Positions 1-8,847 are shown, numbered from the stretch's first letter. The stretch: DNA of 33,760 nucleotides from an uncultured Prevotella sp. (GCA_900543585.1 UQRP01000030.1:1-33760), one strand, 5' to 3'. Notes: generated by a model not told the origin, from the letters alone. A program made the numbers and translations.

Positions 1-59
1 TGAAAGTAAGATTCGTTTCTATACAAGAGACTTAACTTATCCCGAACTCAGGTTATGAG

Positions 60-2729
60 TTGCACAAGCGTTACGGGTTCAACAAATTTATTATTGCCGT
101 GCCGTCGCTTGCCATAAAGGCAGGTGTTGCTGAGTTCATAAACGACAGTTATGTACAATCCCATTTTAGAGATGCGGGTCGTTATGATGCAGACTTGGAA
201 GTTGGAATTCTTGAAGCGGCTAAACGAAAGCAAGGAAAGACCTTCTTTCCTTCGGTTGTGTCGGAATTTGTTAAGGGGTCTTCCCAAGTTCCCAACAAAA
301 TTTATGTTCTGCTAGTGAATATGCAACTGCTGAAAATTTCAGACAGCAATATGCTCAGCCGCAAAGACTATGATTTTGGTGCGGAGGGGTTTTATCGCCC
401 GTTTGATGCTCTCAAAGCAACTCGGCCTATAGTAATAATCGATGAACCACACAGATTTGCTCGTAATCAAAAGGCATACAAGATTATACTTTCCGAATTA
501 GAACCGCAATGCATTATTCGGTTTGGCGCGACTTTCCCTATTGCTATCGGCAGGGGGGTGAAGGGGAAAATGTTCGACTATGAAAATCTTCTCTATGATC
601 TTAATGCCTGCAAATCGTTTAATCAAGGGCTGATAAAAGGTGTAGCCAAGGAACATTTTGAGCCTATTTCGAAAAAGGAAGAGAAGGTAAAAATTGGCAT
701 CATTAACAGCAAGGAGAAGACCGTCCGCATGCAGTATATAAGGAGGGACGGTGCCAAGTCGTTCCTTTTGCATCAGGGCGAACCATTGTCGGTCATAACT
801 CCAGATTTCAATGGCATCAGCCTTAGCAAGGTCGACAAGAGTTGTGTGGCTTTTTCTAATGGGATAGAGAAAACGCAAGGTGAGGAAATGGATGTTGACA
901 TTTATATGGAGTCGTATCAGGAACAGATGATACGGCTTGCGCTGCAACGACATTTTGAGACAGAAAGAGCAAATTTCTGCAGGCATTTCCGAATAAAGAC
1001 GTTAGCTCTTTTCTTCATTGATGACATATCGTCGTACCGAAAAAGTGATGGTAAGAAAGCTTACTTGCTTGAGTCGTTCGAGCGTATCCTTAAGGAGATG
1101 TTGCAAAAGATTATAGGGCAACTTTCATCGGAGGAAGAAAAATATAAGTCATATCTGGAGGCAAGTCTTGCTGATGTAAGTGCTTGTCATGCTGGCTATT
1201 TTGCCAAGGATAATAGCAGTAATGACGAGGATATAGAGATTGAGGTTAAAACTATCCTTCATGGAAAGAAGCATTTGTTGTCATTTACTAATGAAGATGG
1301 TAGTCCAAACACTCTGAGATTCTTGTTTTCAAAATGGACTTTGAAGGAGGGTTGGGATAATCCTAATGTGTTCACTATTGCAAAATTGCGGTCAAGTGGC
1401 AGTGAAAGCAGCAAACTACAAGAGGTGGGGCGAGGATTACGCCTGCCTGTTGATGAATTTGGAAACAGAATTTCTAATGAGGATTTCAAACTAAATTATA
1501 TCGTCGACTTCACTGAGGCAGATTTCGCCCAGAAACTTGTTGACCAGATTAATGGTGAGGAACCGTCAACACTCAAGATTGACCGTGATGTCTTAGAAAA
1601 GATTGCTGAGCAAATAGGAATGTCTGCTGATGACTTGTTCTTCGAACTTGGCAGTAAGCATTATATAGACAGACAGTGTAATATTATTCCAGCTAACAGA
1701 GACAAGTTTTTTGCCGAATACCCTATGTTCAGGCAGGGCTTAACCAGTGGCAAGGTTATAGATAAGAACAAAAAAAAGAGTGTAAAGATTCATATTCGTC
1801 CTCAAGAGTATAACAAGTTGAAGAATCTTTGGCTGACGATAAACCAACGGTATATCCTTTGCTTTGACAAAGACGTTGATGAACAGTTGGAAGATGTAGT
1901 AAATGACATTTTTGAAGATCCAGAGGTGTTTACACCACAGACTATTCTAAGCAAAAGATCCATTGTTACTAGCGATGGAGCAAGGCTGTCTGCTGTAACG
2001 GCAACAGGTGTTGAATATGTCATAGAAAAAGAATCACTACCTTATGGTATGTTTTTGAAACGACTGTCTGACAATACTAATATCAATGTGCACACATTGC
2101 ATTTGGCATTGTGCAGGTATGCCAAGAATCATGGCAATCCTGATGCAAAGTATTTTAATGAGCACAGTCTGATGGCCTTTACACAGAAATTCAACGAGTG
2201 GAAAGCTGATAATTTGCAAGGTCGGTTTCATTTTGCGAAGAGCAAGGCAGCAGTAGGTGAAACGGCACTGTCATATGCTAATGGTAAGCCGAAGGAAGAA
2301 GTCGTACAAGGGAGAATCGGAATAAAGATTGATGAAGGTACGCCTTGTGACAAATATCTTTATGATGTCATTGCCTACGATTCACCATTAGAGAAGACAA
2401 ATATTGAGACTAACATACAGAGTGTGGTCGTGTATGGCAAGATACCACGGTCTAGCATTTGTATCCCGACATTAATGGGTGGAACTTACAGCCCTGACTT
2501 TATGTATATTGTAGAGAAAACAAATGGGGCGAAGGAACTCAATATTGTAGTTGAGACTAAGGATGTTGAAAATAAATCAGACTTGCGAGGCGAGGAGAAA
2601 GTAAAGATTAAATGTGCCAAAGTTTTCTTTGATAATCTTTCAAAGGAGGGCTACGAGGTACACTTTAAAACTCAGGTAAATAACAAGAGTATGTCACAGA
2701 TTATTGAAGAGATTTTAAAGGAAAACTGA
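60..2729 (+). CDS. Type III restriction enzyme Res (helicase-nuclease) subunit, 5' end broken
   Basis: This is the restriction subunit of a type III restriction-modification system, an SF2 ATPase that moves along DNA and cuts it together with a Mod methyltransferase. Visible are the motif II box DEPHRF near residue 126, a motif VI-like stretch LQEVGRGLRLP near residue 470, and a C-terminal PD-ExK nuclease core (SPDF, then VVETKD) near residues 820-845. The family normally starts with about 80-100 more residues containing a GTGKT Walker A motif. Here homology begins abruptly at YELHKRYGF, with an in-frame TAA at 33-35 and only a TTG start at 60. A neighbouring frame is open from 2 to 52, so a frameshift near 53 or a junction at the window edge are both possible. 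Without Walker A the protein should not hydrolyse ATP. No mod gene is visible; it would lie to the left. The gene is more AT-rich than the window's right half, which fits island cargo. Confidence 0.85.
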   Translation: MHKRYGFNKFIIAVPSLAIKAGVAEFINDSYVQSHFRDAGRYDADLEVGILEAAKRKQGKTFFPSVVSEFVKGSSQVPNKIYVLLVNMQLLKISDSNMLSRKDYDFGAEGFYRPFDALKATRPIVIIDEPHRFARNQKAYKIILSELEPQCIIRFGATFPIAIGRGVKGKMFDYENLLYDLNACKSFNQGLIKGVAKEHFEPISKKEEKVKIGIINSKEKTVRMQYIRRDGAKSFLLHQGEPLSVITPDFNGISLSKVDKSCVAFSNGIEKTQGEEMDVDIYMESYQEQMIRLALQRHFETERANFCRHFRIKTLALFFIDDISSYRKSDGKKAYLLESFERILKEMLQKIIGQLSSEEEKYKSYLEASLADVSACHAGYFAKDNSSNDEDIEIEVKTILHGKKHLLSFTNEDGSPNTLRFLFSKWTLKEGWDNPNVFTIAKLRSSGSESSKLQEVGRGLRLPVDEFGNRISNEDFKLNYIVDFTEADFAQKLVDQINGEEPSTLKIDRDVLEKIAEQIGMSADDLFFELGSKHYIDRQCNIIPANRDKFFAEYPMFRQGLTSGKVIDKNKKKSVKIHIRPQEYNKLKNLWLTINQRYILCFDKDVDEQLEDVVNDIFEDPEVFTPQTILSKRSIVTSDGARLSAVTATGVEYVIEKESLPYGMFLKRLSDNTNINVHTLHLALCRYAKNHGNPDAKYFNEHSLMAFTQKFNEWKADNLQGRFHFAKSKAAVGETALSYANGKPKEEVVQGRIGIKIDEGTPCDKYLYDVIAYDSPLEKTNIETNIQSVVVYGKIPRSSICIPTLMGGTYSPDFMYIVEKTNGAKELNIVVETKDVENKSDLRGEEKVKIKCAKVFFDNLSKEGYEVHFKTQVNNKSMSQIIEEILKEN

Positions 2730-3120
2730 ATTTTCATATGGGACAATCTAATCCCGACCATTGAAATCATGGAAGAATCAAAAAGGTTTAATATTCCATT
2801 TGATAAGAACTTAAGCGTAGGGCTGACTTGAAAGAAAAGACAGGTCTGCGGTTCTCATTATATTATACATGGTATAGAGGAATGTTATCTGTTTTACTGG
2901 CTTGAATGCGATGATAGAGCAAATAAAGTTGCATTCTGAGCATCTAATTTCACAAAAATGTTTTCCCATTGTTTTCCCGATTTGGATTTCCGGCTGTTTT
3001 CCGACTTCCTTGATGCGGAACGATACTTAGTGATTTTGAGGAAAGAAGTGAAGTTGGCGTGATATTTCGTGGCGTATCATGCTGTTTTCAAACGAGTTGT
3101 GTTTTCCCATTGTTTTCCCG
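2730..3120. other. Gene-free stretch, probable end of an integrated element
   Basis: No convincing gene lies between the Res stop and the tRNA-Met terminator. Short open stretches around 2769-2910 (for example about 32 codons from 2811, with no start) read like decayed coding sequence, but I cannot name a family. The right part carries repeated TGTTTTCC words, described separately. The stretch is AT-rich and fits the non-coding end of an island inserted at the tRNA. Confidence 0.5.
2959..3120. repeat. Direct repeats resembling integrase arm sites
   Basis: An identical 21-bp sequence (TGTTTTCCCAT followed by TGTTTTCCCG) occurs at 2959-2979 and 3100-3120. Each copy is itself two TGTTTTCCC units 11 bp apart, and a further TGTTTTCC lies at 2995-3002. 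This gives five same-orientation copies in 162 bp, ending about 50 bp from the 3' end of tRNA-Met. Clustered short direct repeats beside a tRNA 3' end are what arm-type binding sites of a tyrosine integrase look like. The repeat itself is seen; the function is inferred. Confidence 0.6.
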
Positions 3121-3159
3121 GCAAAAATAAAAGGAGTCACGAAATCTTCGTAACTCCTT
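3121..3159 (-). terminator. Rho-independent terminator of tRNA-Met
   Basis: A 13-bp stem (3131-3143 with 3147-3159, one G-T pair) with a 3-nt loop is followed on the minus strand by a T-rich tract. It lies 11 bp past the tRNA 3' end. Confidence 0.8.
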
Positions 3160-3170
3160 GATTTTCAGTG

Positions 3171-3244
3171 TAGCGGGGGTGGGCCACGATCCCACGACCT
3201 CCGGATTATGAATCCGACGCTCTAACCAGCTGAGCTATCCCGCC
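3171..3244 (-). tRNA. tRNA-Met(CAT), elongator type
   Basis: The minus strand folds as a tRNA with D-arm AGCTCAGCTGGTTAGAGC and anticodon loop TTCATAA, giving anticodon CAT. The anticodon stem lacks the three G-C pairs of an initiator, so elongator Met is preferred; Ile2 (lysidine-modified CAT) is less likely. The discriminator is A and CCA is not encoded. The T-arm is odd: the loop reads ATCGTGG instead of TTCnAnn, and position 7 (A) faces C. It has its own promoter (3280-3311) and terminator. Confidence 0.9.
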
Positions 3245-3279
3245 ATCATTTTTTTGCCTTCATTTCTGAATTGCGAGTG

Positions 3280-3311
3280 CAAAGGTATACAAAGATTTTT
3301 AAATGAACAAA
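3280..3311 (-). promoter_or_regulatory. sigma-ABfr promoter of tRNA-Met
   Basis: On the minus strand TTTG (3311-3308), a 20-bp spacer and TACCTTTG (3287-3280) match the Bacteroidetes -33/-7 consensus, about 36 bp before the tRNA 5' end. Confidence 0.75.
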
Positions 3312-3360
3312 TTTTTTGAAGAAAATTTTTCGACAAAGGCGTTTTTACGGCTAAATGAGG

Positions 3361-3368
3361 TAACTTTG
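3361..3368 (+). promoter_or_regulatory. -7 element for the S9 peptidase gene
   Basis: TAACTTTG matches the Bacteroidetes -7 box exactly. No good TTTG lies 19-21 bp upstream, so the -33 part is weak. A transcript starting here would exclude the more upstream open-frame start at 3303, and so supports the ATG at 3411 or 3429. Confidence 0.55.
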
Positions 3369-3428
3369 CACAATAACACGTGCGTGAAAGAGGCTGTTAA
3401 CGCCTTTACCATGCCTAAAACTATAAAT

Positions 3429-5894
3429 ATGAAGATATTTAGAAACACAATTATTTCACTATTTCTTGCCTCATCCATGACGGCATCAGCAGGTGAATAT
3501 ATCATCAAACAGTACAGGCTGTCCGGTCCCTATTCCGTATGCCAGCCATTCATGTTAGACTCTGTTGATGTCAAGGGCCATCCGTTTTCTTTCGATGCCT
3601 TGCTCACTATGCCATTAAACGGCAGTCCGTCAGTGACCGTACAGAATGGCAACAGCCTCAGATCCAATTCCGACTATGGGATAGCCCAGCTCTCCTTTGA
3701 TGTAAACGTCTCTGCTTATACAAAGGTAACACTGAGCGTCAGTGGTTTATCAATAAAGAAGTGTTTCTTAGATGACAAAGAATGCGATTGTCAGAATGTG
3801 GCATTAACGCCAGGAAGCCACACCTTCACTATAACAACACTCCTCCAGAAAGGCAAGACTGTCAAGCCGCGCCTGTCGCTCTCCTATGATAGCGGCAATA
3901 AAGGAGAGCAGATTCTATCCATCCCCGACCCTGGGACAAAACGTCTGTATAATATAAAAGATGTGTTGAATGGTCGTAGATATTCCAGCATAGAATTGTC
4001 GGCAAGCGGACGCTACGCCCTGGTTAACTACTATGACACACACACCGGAGGCAGTGTCGTACGTTCTTCTGAGGTCCGTGACCTGAGCAACAACACCATC
4101 ATACGCCCAAGTAGCAATACCTTGAAATTCTATCCCAACTCCGACGATCTGATTTTTTCTCGCACGAATGACGAGGGTAAGAAACAACTCGTGAAGATGT
4201 CGATTTCTGACGGGCAAGAGACTCTTCTTGCTGACAACCTTCCCGACGACACATGGAATATCACTCCCGATTGCAACTATCTGATCGTCTCTCATGTCAA
4301 CGAAGGACCAAAAGAGGACAAAGACATCTACCAGATTGTAGAACCTGACGACCGCCAGCCTGGATGGCGCGATCGAATAACACTATCATTGTATAATATT
4401 GCTGACGGCACTTATCAGCCTTTAACTTACGGCTATCATAATGTTTCACTTCTTGACATTTCCCGCGACAGTCGTTATATTCTCTTCATAACCTCTCGAA
4501 GTCGTCTGACCTCCCGTCCGACCACGCTTTTTTCTCTATGGCGAATGGATCTCCAGACGATGCAGGCAGAATGTCTCGTCAAAGACGATGGTTTTCTGTC
4601 CAGCGCCAAGTTTTCTCCCGATGGAAAGCAACTTGCCATCGTCGGATCCCCAGAGTGTCTCGGAGGTATTGGGAAAAACGTGCCTGAAGGGCGTATTCCC
4701 AGTATGTACGACTACCAACTTTATACATTTGATATAGCTACCAAACGAATCAAGGCTATAACGAAATATTTCAATCCTGGCATCAACGACTTTGCATGGT
4801 CAGCCAAAGACAACAATATTTGGTTTACGGCCCTCGACAAAGACTATTGCCATTTATATTTCTACAACCCTGCAACTGATACTATCTCGCAGATTAAAGA
4901 ACCAGAAGACCTTGTCACCCATTTTTCTCTTGCCGACAATGCCAATAGAATGCTATGGTTTGGTGAAAGCGTCAGCAACAGTGATCGGCTTTATACACTT
5001 GACACGACGACGGGCAAGTCCACACTTGTAGAAGATCTGAGTGCAAAACTATTGAAAGATGTGGAACTCGGCCCATGCAACGCCTGGTCTTTTGTCAACA
5101 GCCGGGGCGACACCATTTCCTGCCGATACTATCTCCCACCTTACTTTGACAAGACTAAGCACTATCCCATGATTGTCAACTACTACGGTGGTTGTTCTCC
5201 TACAAGCCGCAATTTTGAGTCACGCTATCCCCAACATGTCTACGCAGCGGCAGGTTATATCGTTCTCGTTGTCAATCCGAGTGGCGCCGTAGGATGGGGT
5301 CAGGAATTTTCCTCTCGCCATGTCAATACAGCAGGAAAAGGTGTTGCTGAAGATATCATCGACGCCACAAGACTTTTCTGCCAACAGCATACATGGGTTG
5401 ACAGCCTGCACGTTGGCTGTATCGGTGCCAGCTATGGAGGTTTTATGACACAATATTTGCAGACCCAGACCAATATTTTTGCTGCCGCCATCTCCCATGC
5501 CGGTATCAGCGACCACACCAGCTACTGGGGCGAAGGCTACTGGGGATACAGCTATAGCGAGGTATCCATGGCAGGCAGTTATCCTTGGACACGTAAGGAC
5601 CTATATGTAGGCCAAAGCCCACTCTTCAACGCTGAAAAGATACACACTCCCCTACTCTTTCTTCATGGCAACAGCGACCACAATGTGCCTATCGGCGAAA
5701 GTATTCAAATGTTTACAGCACTAAAACTTCTCGGCAGACCAACTGCGTTCGTCGTAGTAGATGGTCAGGATCATCACATCACCGACTACAATAAGCGCAT
5801 CAAATGGCACAATACCATTATGGCATGGTTTCAGCGCTACCTTAAAGGTGACGGATCCTGGTGGAGTGCACTCTATGACAAGATGAAAGACTAA
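3429..5894 (+). CDS. Secreted S9 family peptidase (dipeptidyl-peptidase IV/prolyl oligopeptidase type)
   Basis: This is a serine peptidase of family S9, exported to the periplasm or outer membrane; such enzymes trim peptides after proline or related residues. An N-terminal signal peptide (MKIFRNTIISLFLASSMTASA) is followed by a beta-propeller-like region (about residues 200-540) and a C-terminal alpha/beta-hydrolase domain. The triad is readable: Ser668 in GASYGG, Asp750 in HGNSDHNVP and His782 in GQDHHI. At 821 residues it is somewhat longer than classical DPP IV. I chose ATG 3429 because it begins the signal peptide and lies downstream of the -7 box; ATG 3411 would add six residues. The stop overlaps the next gene's ATG (TAATG), so the two are probably translationally coupled. 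The substrate cannot be told from sequence. Confidence 0.9.
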   Translation: MKIFRNTIISLFLASSMTASAGEYIIKQYRLSGPYSVCQPFMLDSVDVKGHPFSFDALLTMPLNGSPSVTVQNGNSLRSNSDYGIAQLSFDVNVSAYTKVTLSVSGLSIKKCFLDDKECDCQNVALTPGSHTFTITTLLQKGKTVKPRLSLSYDSGNKGEQILSIPDPGTKRLYNIKDVLNGRRYSSIELSASGRYALVNYYDTHTGGSVVRSSEVRDLSNNTIIRPSSNTLKFYPNSDDLIFSRTNDEGKKQLVKMSISDGQETLLADNLPDDTWNITPDCNYLIVSHVNEGPKEDKDIYQIVEPDDRQPGWRDRITLSLYNIADGTYQPLTYGYHNVSLLDISRDSRYILFITSRSRLTSRPTTLFSLWRMDLQTMQAECLVKDDGFLSSAKFSPDGKQLAIVGSPECLGGIGKNVPEGRIPSMYDYQLYTFDIATKRIKAITKYFNPGINDFAWSAKDNNIWFTALDKDYCHLYFYNPATDTISQIKEPEDLVTHFSLADNANRMLWFGESVSNSDRLYTLDTTTGKSTLVEDLSAKLLKDVELGPCNAWSFVNSRGDTISCRYYLPPYFDKTKHYPMIVNYYGGCSPTSRNFESRYPQHVYAAAGYIVLVVNPSGAVGWGQEFSSRHVNTAGKGVAEDIIDATRLFCQQHTWVDSLHVGCIGASYGGFMTQYLQTQTNIFAAAISHAGISDHTSYWGEGYWGYSYSEVSMAGSYPWTRKDLYVGQSPLFNAEKIHTPLLFLHGNSDHNVPIGESIQMFTALKLLGRPTAFVVVDGQDHHITDYNKRIKWHNTIMAWFQRYLKGDGSWWSALYDKMKD

Positions 5895-6388
5895 TGATTA
5901 TGGACAACAACATTTTATTGATAATTACAGCTATCCTTGCGCTCATCCTGACCGCCGTTTTCTTCAATGCTTATGCCTTACTCGCCCTTCTCATCTTCTT
6001 GCCATTTCTCTTCTGGCGTATTCTAACCAAAAAGGATGAAAAAGCAAGGTGTAAAGAGCACAAGCCTCTGACTCTTGAAGATGCTATCAAGTTGTATGGA
6101 GAGCCTGATGAGAGTATTCTCGTTGATGCCACCCGAGCCAACGAAGCTACGGGCTGCATCCTCGTCTACCACAAGCTACGTGTCTTCATCGTAGCCGGCA
6201 AGCCTGTCAACTTCGATGATATCACCGACGTGTCAAGCTACAATTCAGCTACGCCCTATACCATAGGGCAGTATCAGATACTGCTAACGACAAAGCATAA
6301 AGACCATCAATACATTCGTCTTGACGCCGGACTCGACGCAGAATGGGCTAAAAATGTCGCAATGGAGATTATGGACGCAATGAAATAG
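5894..6388 (+). CDS. Small membrane-anchored protein of unknown function
   Basis: I do not recognise this 164-residue protein. Residues 8-44 are strongly hydrophobic and form one or two membrane segments (ILALILTAVFF, ALLALLIFLPFLFW). A basic stretch KKDEKARCKEHK follows, then a soluble domain of about 110 residues with alternating strands and a C-terminal helix. The phrase LTLEDAIKLYGEPDESI resembles small outer-membrane-assembly-type modules only loosely. The ATG at 5894 overlaps the peptidase stop codon by one base, so its synthesis is probably coupled to the peptidase and it may assist it; a second ATG lies at 5900. It ends 3 bp before the convergent kinase gene, and no terminator separates them. 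Confidence 0.75.
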   Translation: MIMDNNILLIITAILALILTAVFFNAYALLALLIFLPFLFWRILTKKDEKARCKEHKPLTLEDAIKLYGEPDESILVDATRANEATGCILVYHKLRVFIVAGKPVNFDDITDVSSYNSATPYTIGQYQILLTTKHKDHQYIRLDAGLDAEWAKNVAMEIMDAMK

Positions 6389-6391
6389 TAG

Positions 6392-7453
6392 TCAAGAAAG
6401 GCTGACGGTGAAGCAATGGAGGTTGTTTATATAATCATAGCGAACGGTCCAGCCATGATAGTCACAGACCGCCTTCACAATGGCAAGCCCAAGGCCATAA
6501 CCGTTGCCTTTCTTCTTTGCACGATAAAAGCGATCAAAGATATGCTTACCATCAAGAGGGCCGCCATCTGATGTATTAGAGATGGAGAGTTCACCAGACC
6601 TGATTTTTACAACAATCTTTCCATCATGTTTATTATGTCTTACGGCATTAACGAAGAGATTGCTAACCAGACTCTCCAAAAGAGATCGGTTAGCTCTAAC
6701 CTTCCATGATTTTACCTGATACTGAGCCTCTATAATCAGTCCGCCCGCCAAACTCCTGAGATAGGGCATGAGCTCATCAACTAACTTGATGACATCCACC
6801 TGCTCCGTCAATGTAAACTGCTTATTGTCCATCTTCGAGAGCAACAAAAGATTGCGACTTAGGCGCGAGAGGCGGCTGTTCATCTGATAAAGTTCCTGAA
6901 TGATAGCAGCCTGCCGCTCTGTGATATCCGATGACTGCATCAGTATATCGAGTTTACTTTGAAAAACGGCCAACGGTGTCTGTAACTCATGCGAAGCATT
7001 CTCTGTAAACTCTTTCTGCAGTTGATAACTTCTGACACTGTTCTGCATCATCTTCTCCAAAGTCAAATTGAGCCGGTGGAGTTCACTGATGTCAGTATTT
7101 CCTAACTTTGGACAAACGCCGCTCTCTATCTTAAATGTCTCTATAGCATCAAGTGTCCTATAAAAAGGACGCCACAGCCGATGAGACAACACCTGTGCCA
7201 CAATGACGATGGTAACACCAATAATAGCGGCTATAATACCATATTGTATCATCACGCCTTCCATAACATCTTCCTCAAGATCGAGTGGTGGTACCCCCCT
7301 ACCTTTCTCTACAGAAGCTACGATGTCTATCATGTCCTGAGCATAGTAGTTTTTAGTAAGAAGGTAGAAGAAAGGTGTTGCCAACAACAGCAGGATGACA
7401 ATACAGACCGTAAACTGCGTTAGGTATTTTCTCGTCAGACTTTTATATCGCAT
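6392..7453 (-). CDS. Two-component sensor histidine kinase
   Basis: This is an inner-membrane sensor kinase that autophosphorylates and passes the phosphate to the response regulator encoded just upstream. Two membrane helices (about residues 12-33 and 70-90) flank a short periplasmic loop of about 35 residues, too small for a typical ligand-binding domain. A HAMP-like linker follows, then a HisKA domain with the H-box ASHELQTPL (His155) and an HATPase_c domain with the N-box NLFVNAVRHNK and glycine-rich GNGYGLGLAIVKAV. The 353-residue length is typical for a minimal kinase. The start lies 10 bp after the regulator's stop, so the pair is one operon. The signal is unknown; the short loop suggests sensing within or close to the membrane. 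Confidence 0.92.
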   Translation of the reverse strand: MRYKSLTRKYLTQFTVCIVILLLLATPFFYLLTKNYYAQDMIDIVASVEKGRGVPPLDLEEDVMEGVMIQYGIIAAIIGVTIVIVAQVLSHRLWRPFYRTLDAIETFKIESGVCPKLGNTDISELHRLNLTLEKMMQNSVRSYQLQKEFTENASHELQTPLAVFQSKLDILMQSSDITERQAAIIQELYQMNSRLSRLSRNLLLLSKMDNKQFTLTEQVDVIKLVDELMPYLRSLAGGLIIEAQYQVKSWKVRANRSLLESLVSNLFVNAVRHNKHDGKIVVKIRSGELSISNTSDGGPLDGKHIFDRFYRAKKKGNGYGLGLAIVKAVCDYHGWTVRYDYINNLHCFTVSLS

Positions 7454-7463
7454 ATGTGATATA

Positions 7464-8135
7464 TTAGCACCATTTATAGCCTATGCCATAGACATTGCGT
7501 ATGCAGTCTTTCACACCGGCTTTGGCAAGTTTTGATTTTAGGTTCTTAATATGGGTATATACAAAGTCAAAGTTGTCCAGCATGTCTGCCATCTCACCGC
7601 TCAAATGTTCCGCCAAAGCACTTTTTGACACTACCTTGTTCTTATTACTGATGAAGAAGAGCAATAATTCATATTCCGACTTTGTGAGAACTACTTCCTG
7701 ACCATTAACATAAGTCATCTCCTTCAACAGATCTACTTTAATGCCATTATCCTCCACAACATTACTCGATGAAAACTCTCTCCGCCGAATCACAGCATAG
7801 ATGCGCATGCTGAGCTCGGCAAGATGAAAAGGTTTTGCAATATAGTCATCGGCTCCGATTTCAAGCCCTTTCACTGTATCGTCAAGAGAATCTTTGGCCG
7901 AGACGATGATCACGCCCGCAGAATTATGACGCGCACGTATGGCGCGCAGAATATCAAGGCCATCACCTCCAGGCAACATGAGGTCGAGAAGAATACAGTC
8001 ATAGGTATAGACATTGGCTTTCATCATAGCATCCTGAAACGTAAAAGCCTGCTCACAGAGATATTTTTCCCCACTGAGATAAGTGACAATACTGTCAGAA
8101 AGCTTCTTCTCGTCTTCGACAATCAACAACTTCAT
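7464..8135 (-). CDS. OmpR/PhoB-family response regulator
   Basis: This is a DNA-binding response regulator of 223 residues. The receiver domain (1-115) has the acidic pocket VEDE near residue 7, the phosphoacceptor Asp51 in LLDLMLPGGDG, the conserved SAKDS and the lysine in AKPFH. The C-terminal winged-helix domain (about 130-223) has the typical ending NVYGIGYKW. It is first in the operon with the histidine kinase. A TAACTTTG -7 box lies at 8157-8150, so the leader is short. Targets are unknown; the nearby PAP2 phosphatase has its own promoter and need not be regulated by it. Confidence 0.93.
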   Translation of the reverse strand: MKLLIVEDEKKLSDSIVTYLSGEKYLCEQAFTFQDAMMKANVYTYDCILLDLMLPGGDGLDILRAIRARHNSAGVIIVSAKDSLDDTVKGLEIGADDYIAKPFHLAELSMRIYAVIRRREFSSSNVVEDNGIKVDLLKEMTYVNGQEVVLTKSEYELLLFFISNKNKVVSKSALAEHLSGEMADMLDNFDFVYTHIKNLKSKLAKAGVKDCIRNVYGIGYKWC

Positions 8136-8149
8136 ATCAATATTTTGTG

Positions 8150-8157
8150 CAAAGTTA
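8150..8157 (-). promoter_or_regulatory. -7 element for the regulator-kinase operon
   Basis: The minus strand reads TAACTTTG, a perfect Bacteroidetes -7 box, 15 bp before the regulator ATG. No clear TTTG lies at the expected -33 distance, which would fit a promoter that needs an activator. Confidence 0.6.
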
Positions 8158-8206
8158 CTGTTTTACGATGAGATAACACCGACTGATACACACTAAATAA
8201 CCATTT

Positions 8207-8830
8207 TTATCTTGTACCCATAACCTCGCTCTTTAATAATGGTTTCTTGACAACAACAAAAGGGAGATGTATAACAATCAGACTCATAGAACTGCCAATA
8301 AACGATCCTAACACTGCGCCACAGAGCACATCACCGAAATAATGCACACCAAGATAAATCCGAGAATAGCTCACCACAGCGGCAAAAAGAAACGACAGGA
8401 CAGTAAACCTCCACCTTCTAATTATAATGCAGCAATAGGCCACCCCACCAAAGGCATTAGCAGCATGAGAAGACACAAAACCATAATGACCACCATGATA
8501 GCCATTGACATAATGGAGCAGCCAGCATATTTCCGGACAGTGCGAAGGCCTGGGCCGCATCACGAGAGGTTTAATGATGCTTGCCGAAATTTGGTCACAT
8601 AATGTTACCGTTACAATAAGTCCAAAAAGAATTGCCACCATACGCCGCCAGTTATCACCATGCTTCTTATAAAGCAGGAAACAAAATAATAAGCCTAATG
8701 GCAACCAAGAGAGAGAGTTCGAGACAGAGTAGAAAAAAGTGTCAGCGAAACTTCCACCATTGAAATTCATCGCTAATGTGACCACTTTATCCGCCTCATC
8801 AAGACCTCTTAAGAAATATTCCATACCCAT
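8207..8830 (-). CDS. PAP2-family membrane phosphatase
   Basis: This is an integral membrane phosphatase of the PAP2 superfamily; members dephosphorylate undecaprenyl-PP, phosphatidic acid or lipid A with the active site facing the periplasm. The three signature motifs are present: K-x6-RP (KPLVMRPRPS), the central GFVSSHAAN histidine motif, and SR-x5-H (SRIYLGVHYFGD). Five or six membrane helices are visible. The open frame extends to 8920, but those 30 extra residues are polar and low in complexity, and a TAATTTTG box lies at 8855-8848, so I start at ATG 8830 (MGMEYF), with 8824 as an alternative. The specific lipid substrate cannot be decided. Confidence 0.88.
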   Translation of the reverse strand: MGMEYFLRGLDEADKVVTLAMNFNGGSFADTFFYSVSNSLSWLPLGLLFCFLLYKKHGDNWRRMVAILFGLIVTVTLCDQISASIIKPLVMRPRPSHCPEICWLLHYVNGYHGGHYGFVSSHAANAFGGVAYCCIIIRRWRFTVLSFLFAAVVSYSRIYLGVHYFGDVLCGAVLGSFIGSSMSLIVIHLPFVVVKKPLLKSEVMGTR

Positions 8831-8847
8831 GCATTTAGTTCTGGCTA

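Noticed and set aside
498..986. Minus-strand frame of 162 codons inside the Res gene
   Set aside because: It is a shadow of the sense frame without motifs.
3303..3428. N-terminal extension of the S9 peptidase
   Set aside because: It spans a consensus -7 box, and the signal peptide begins only at 3429.
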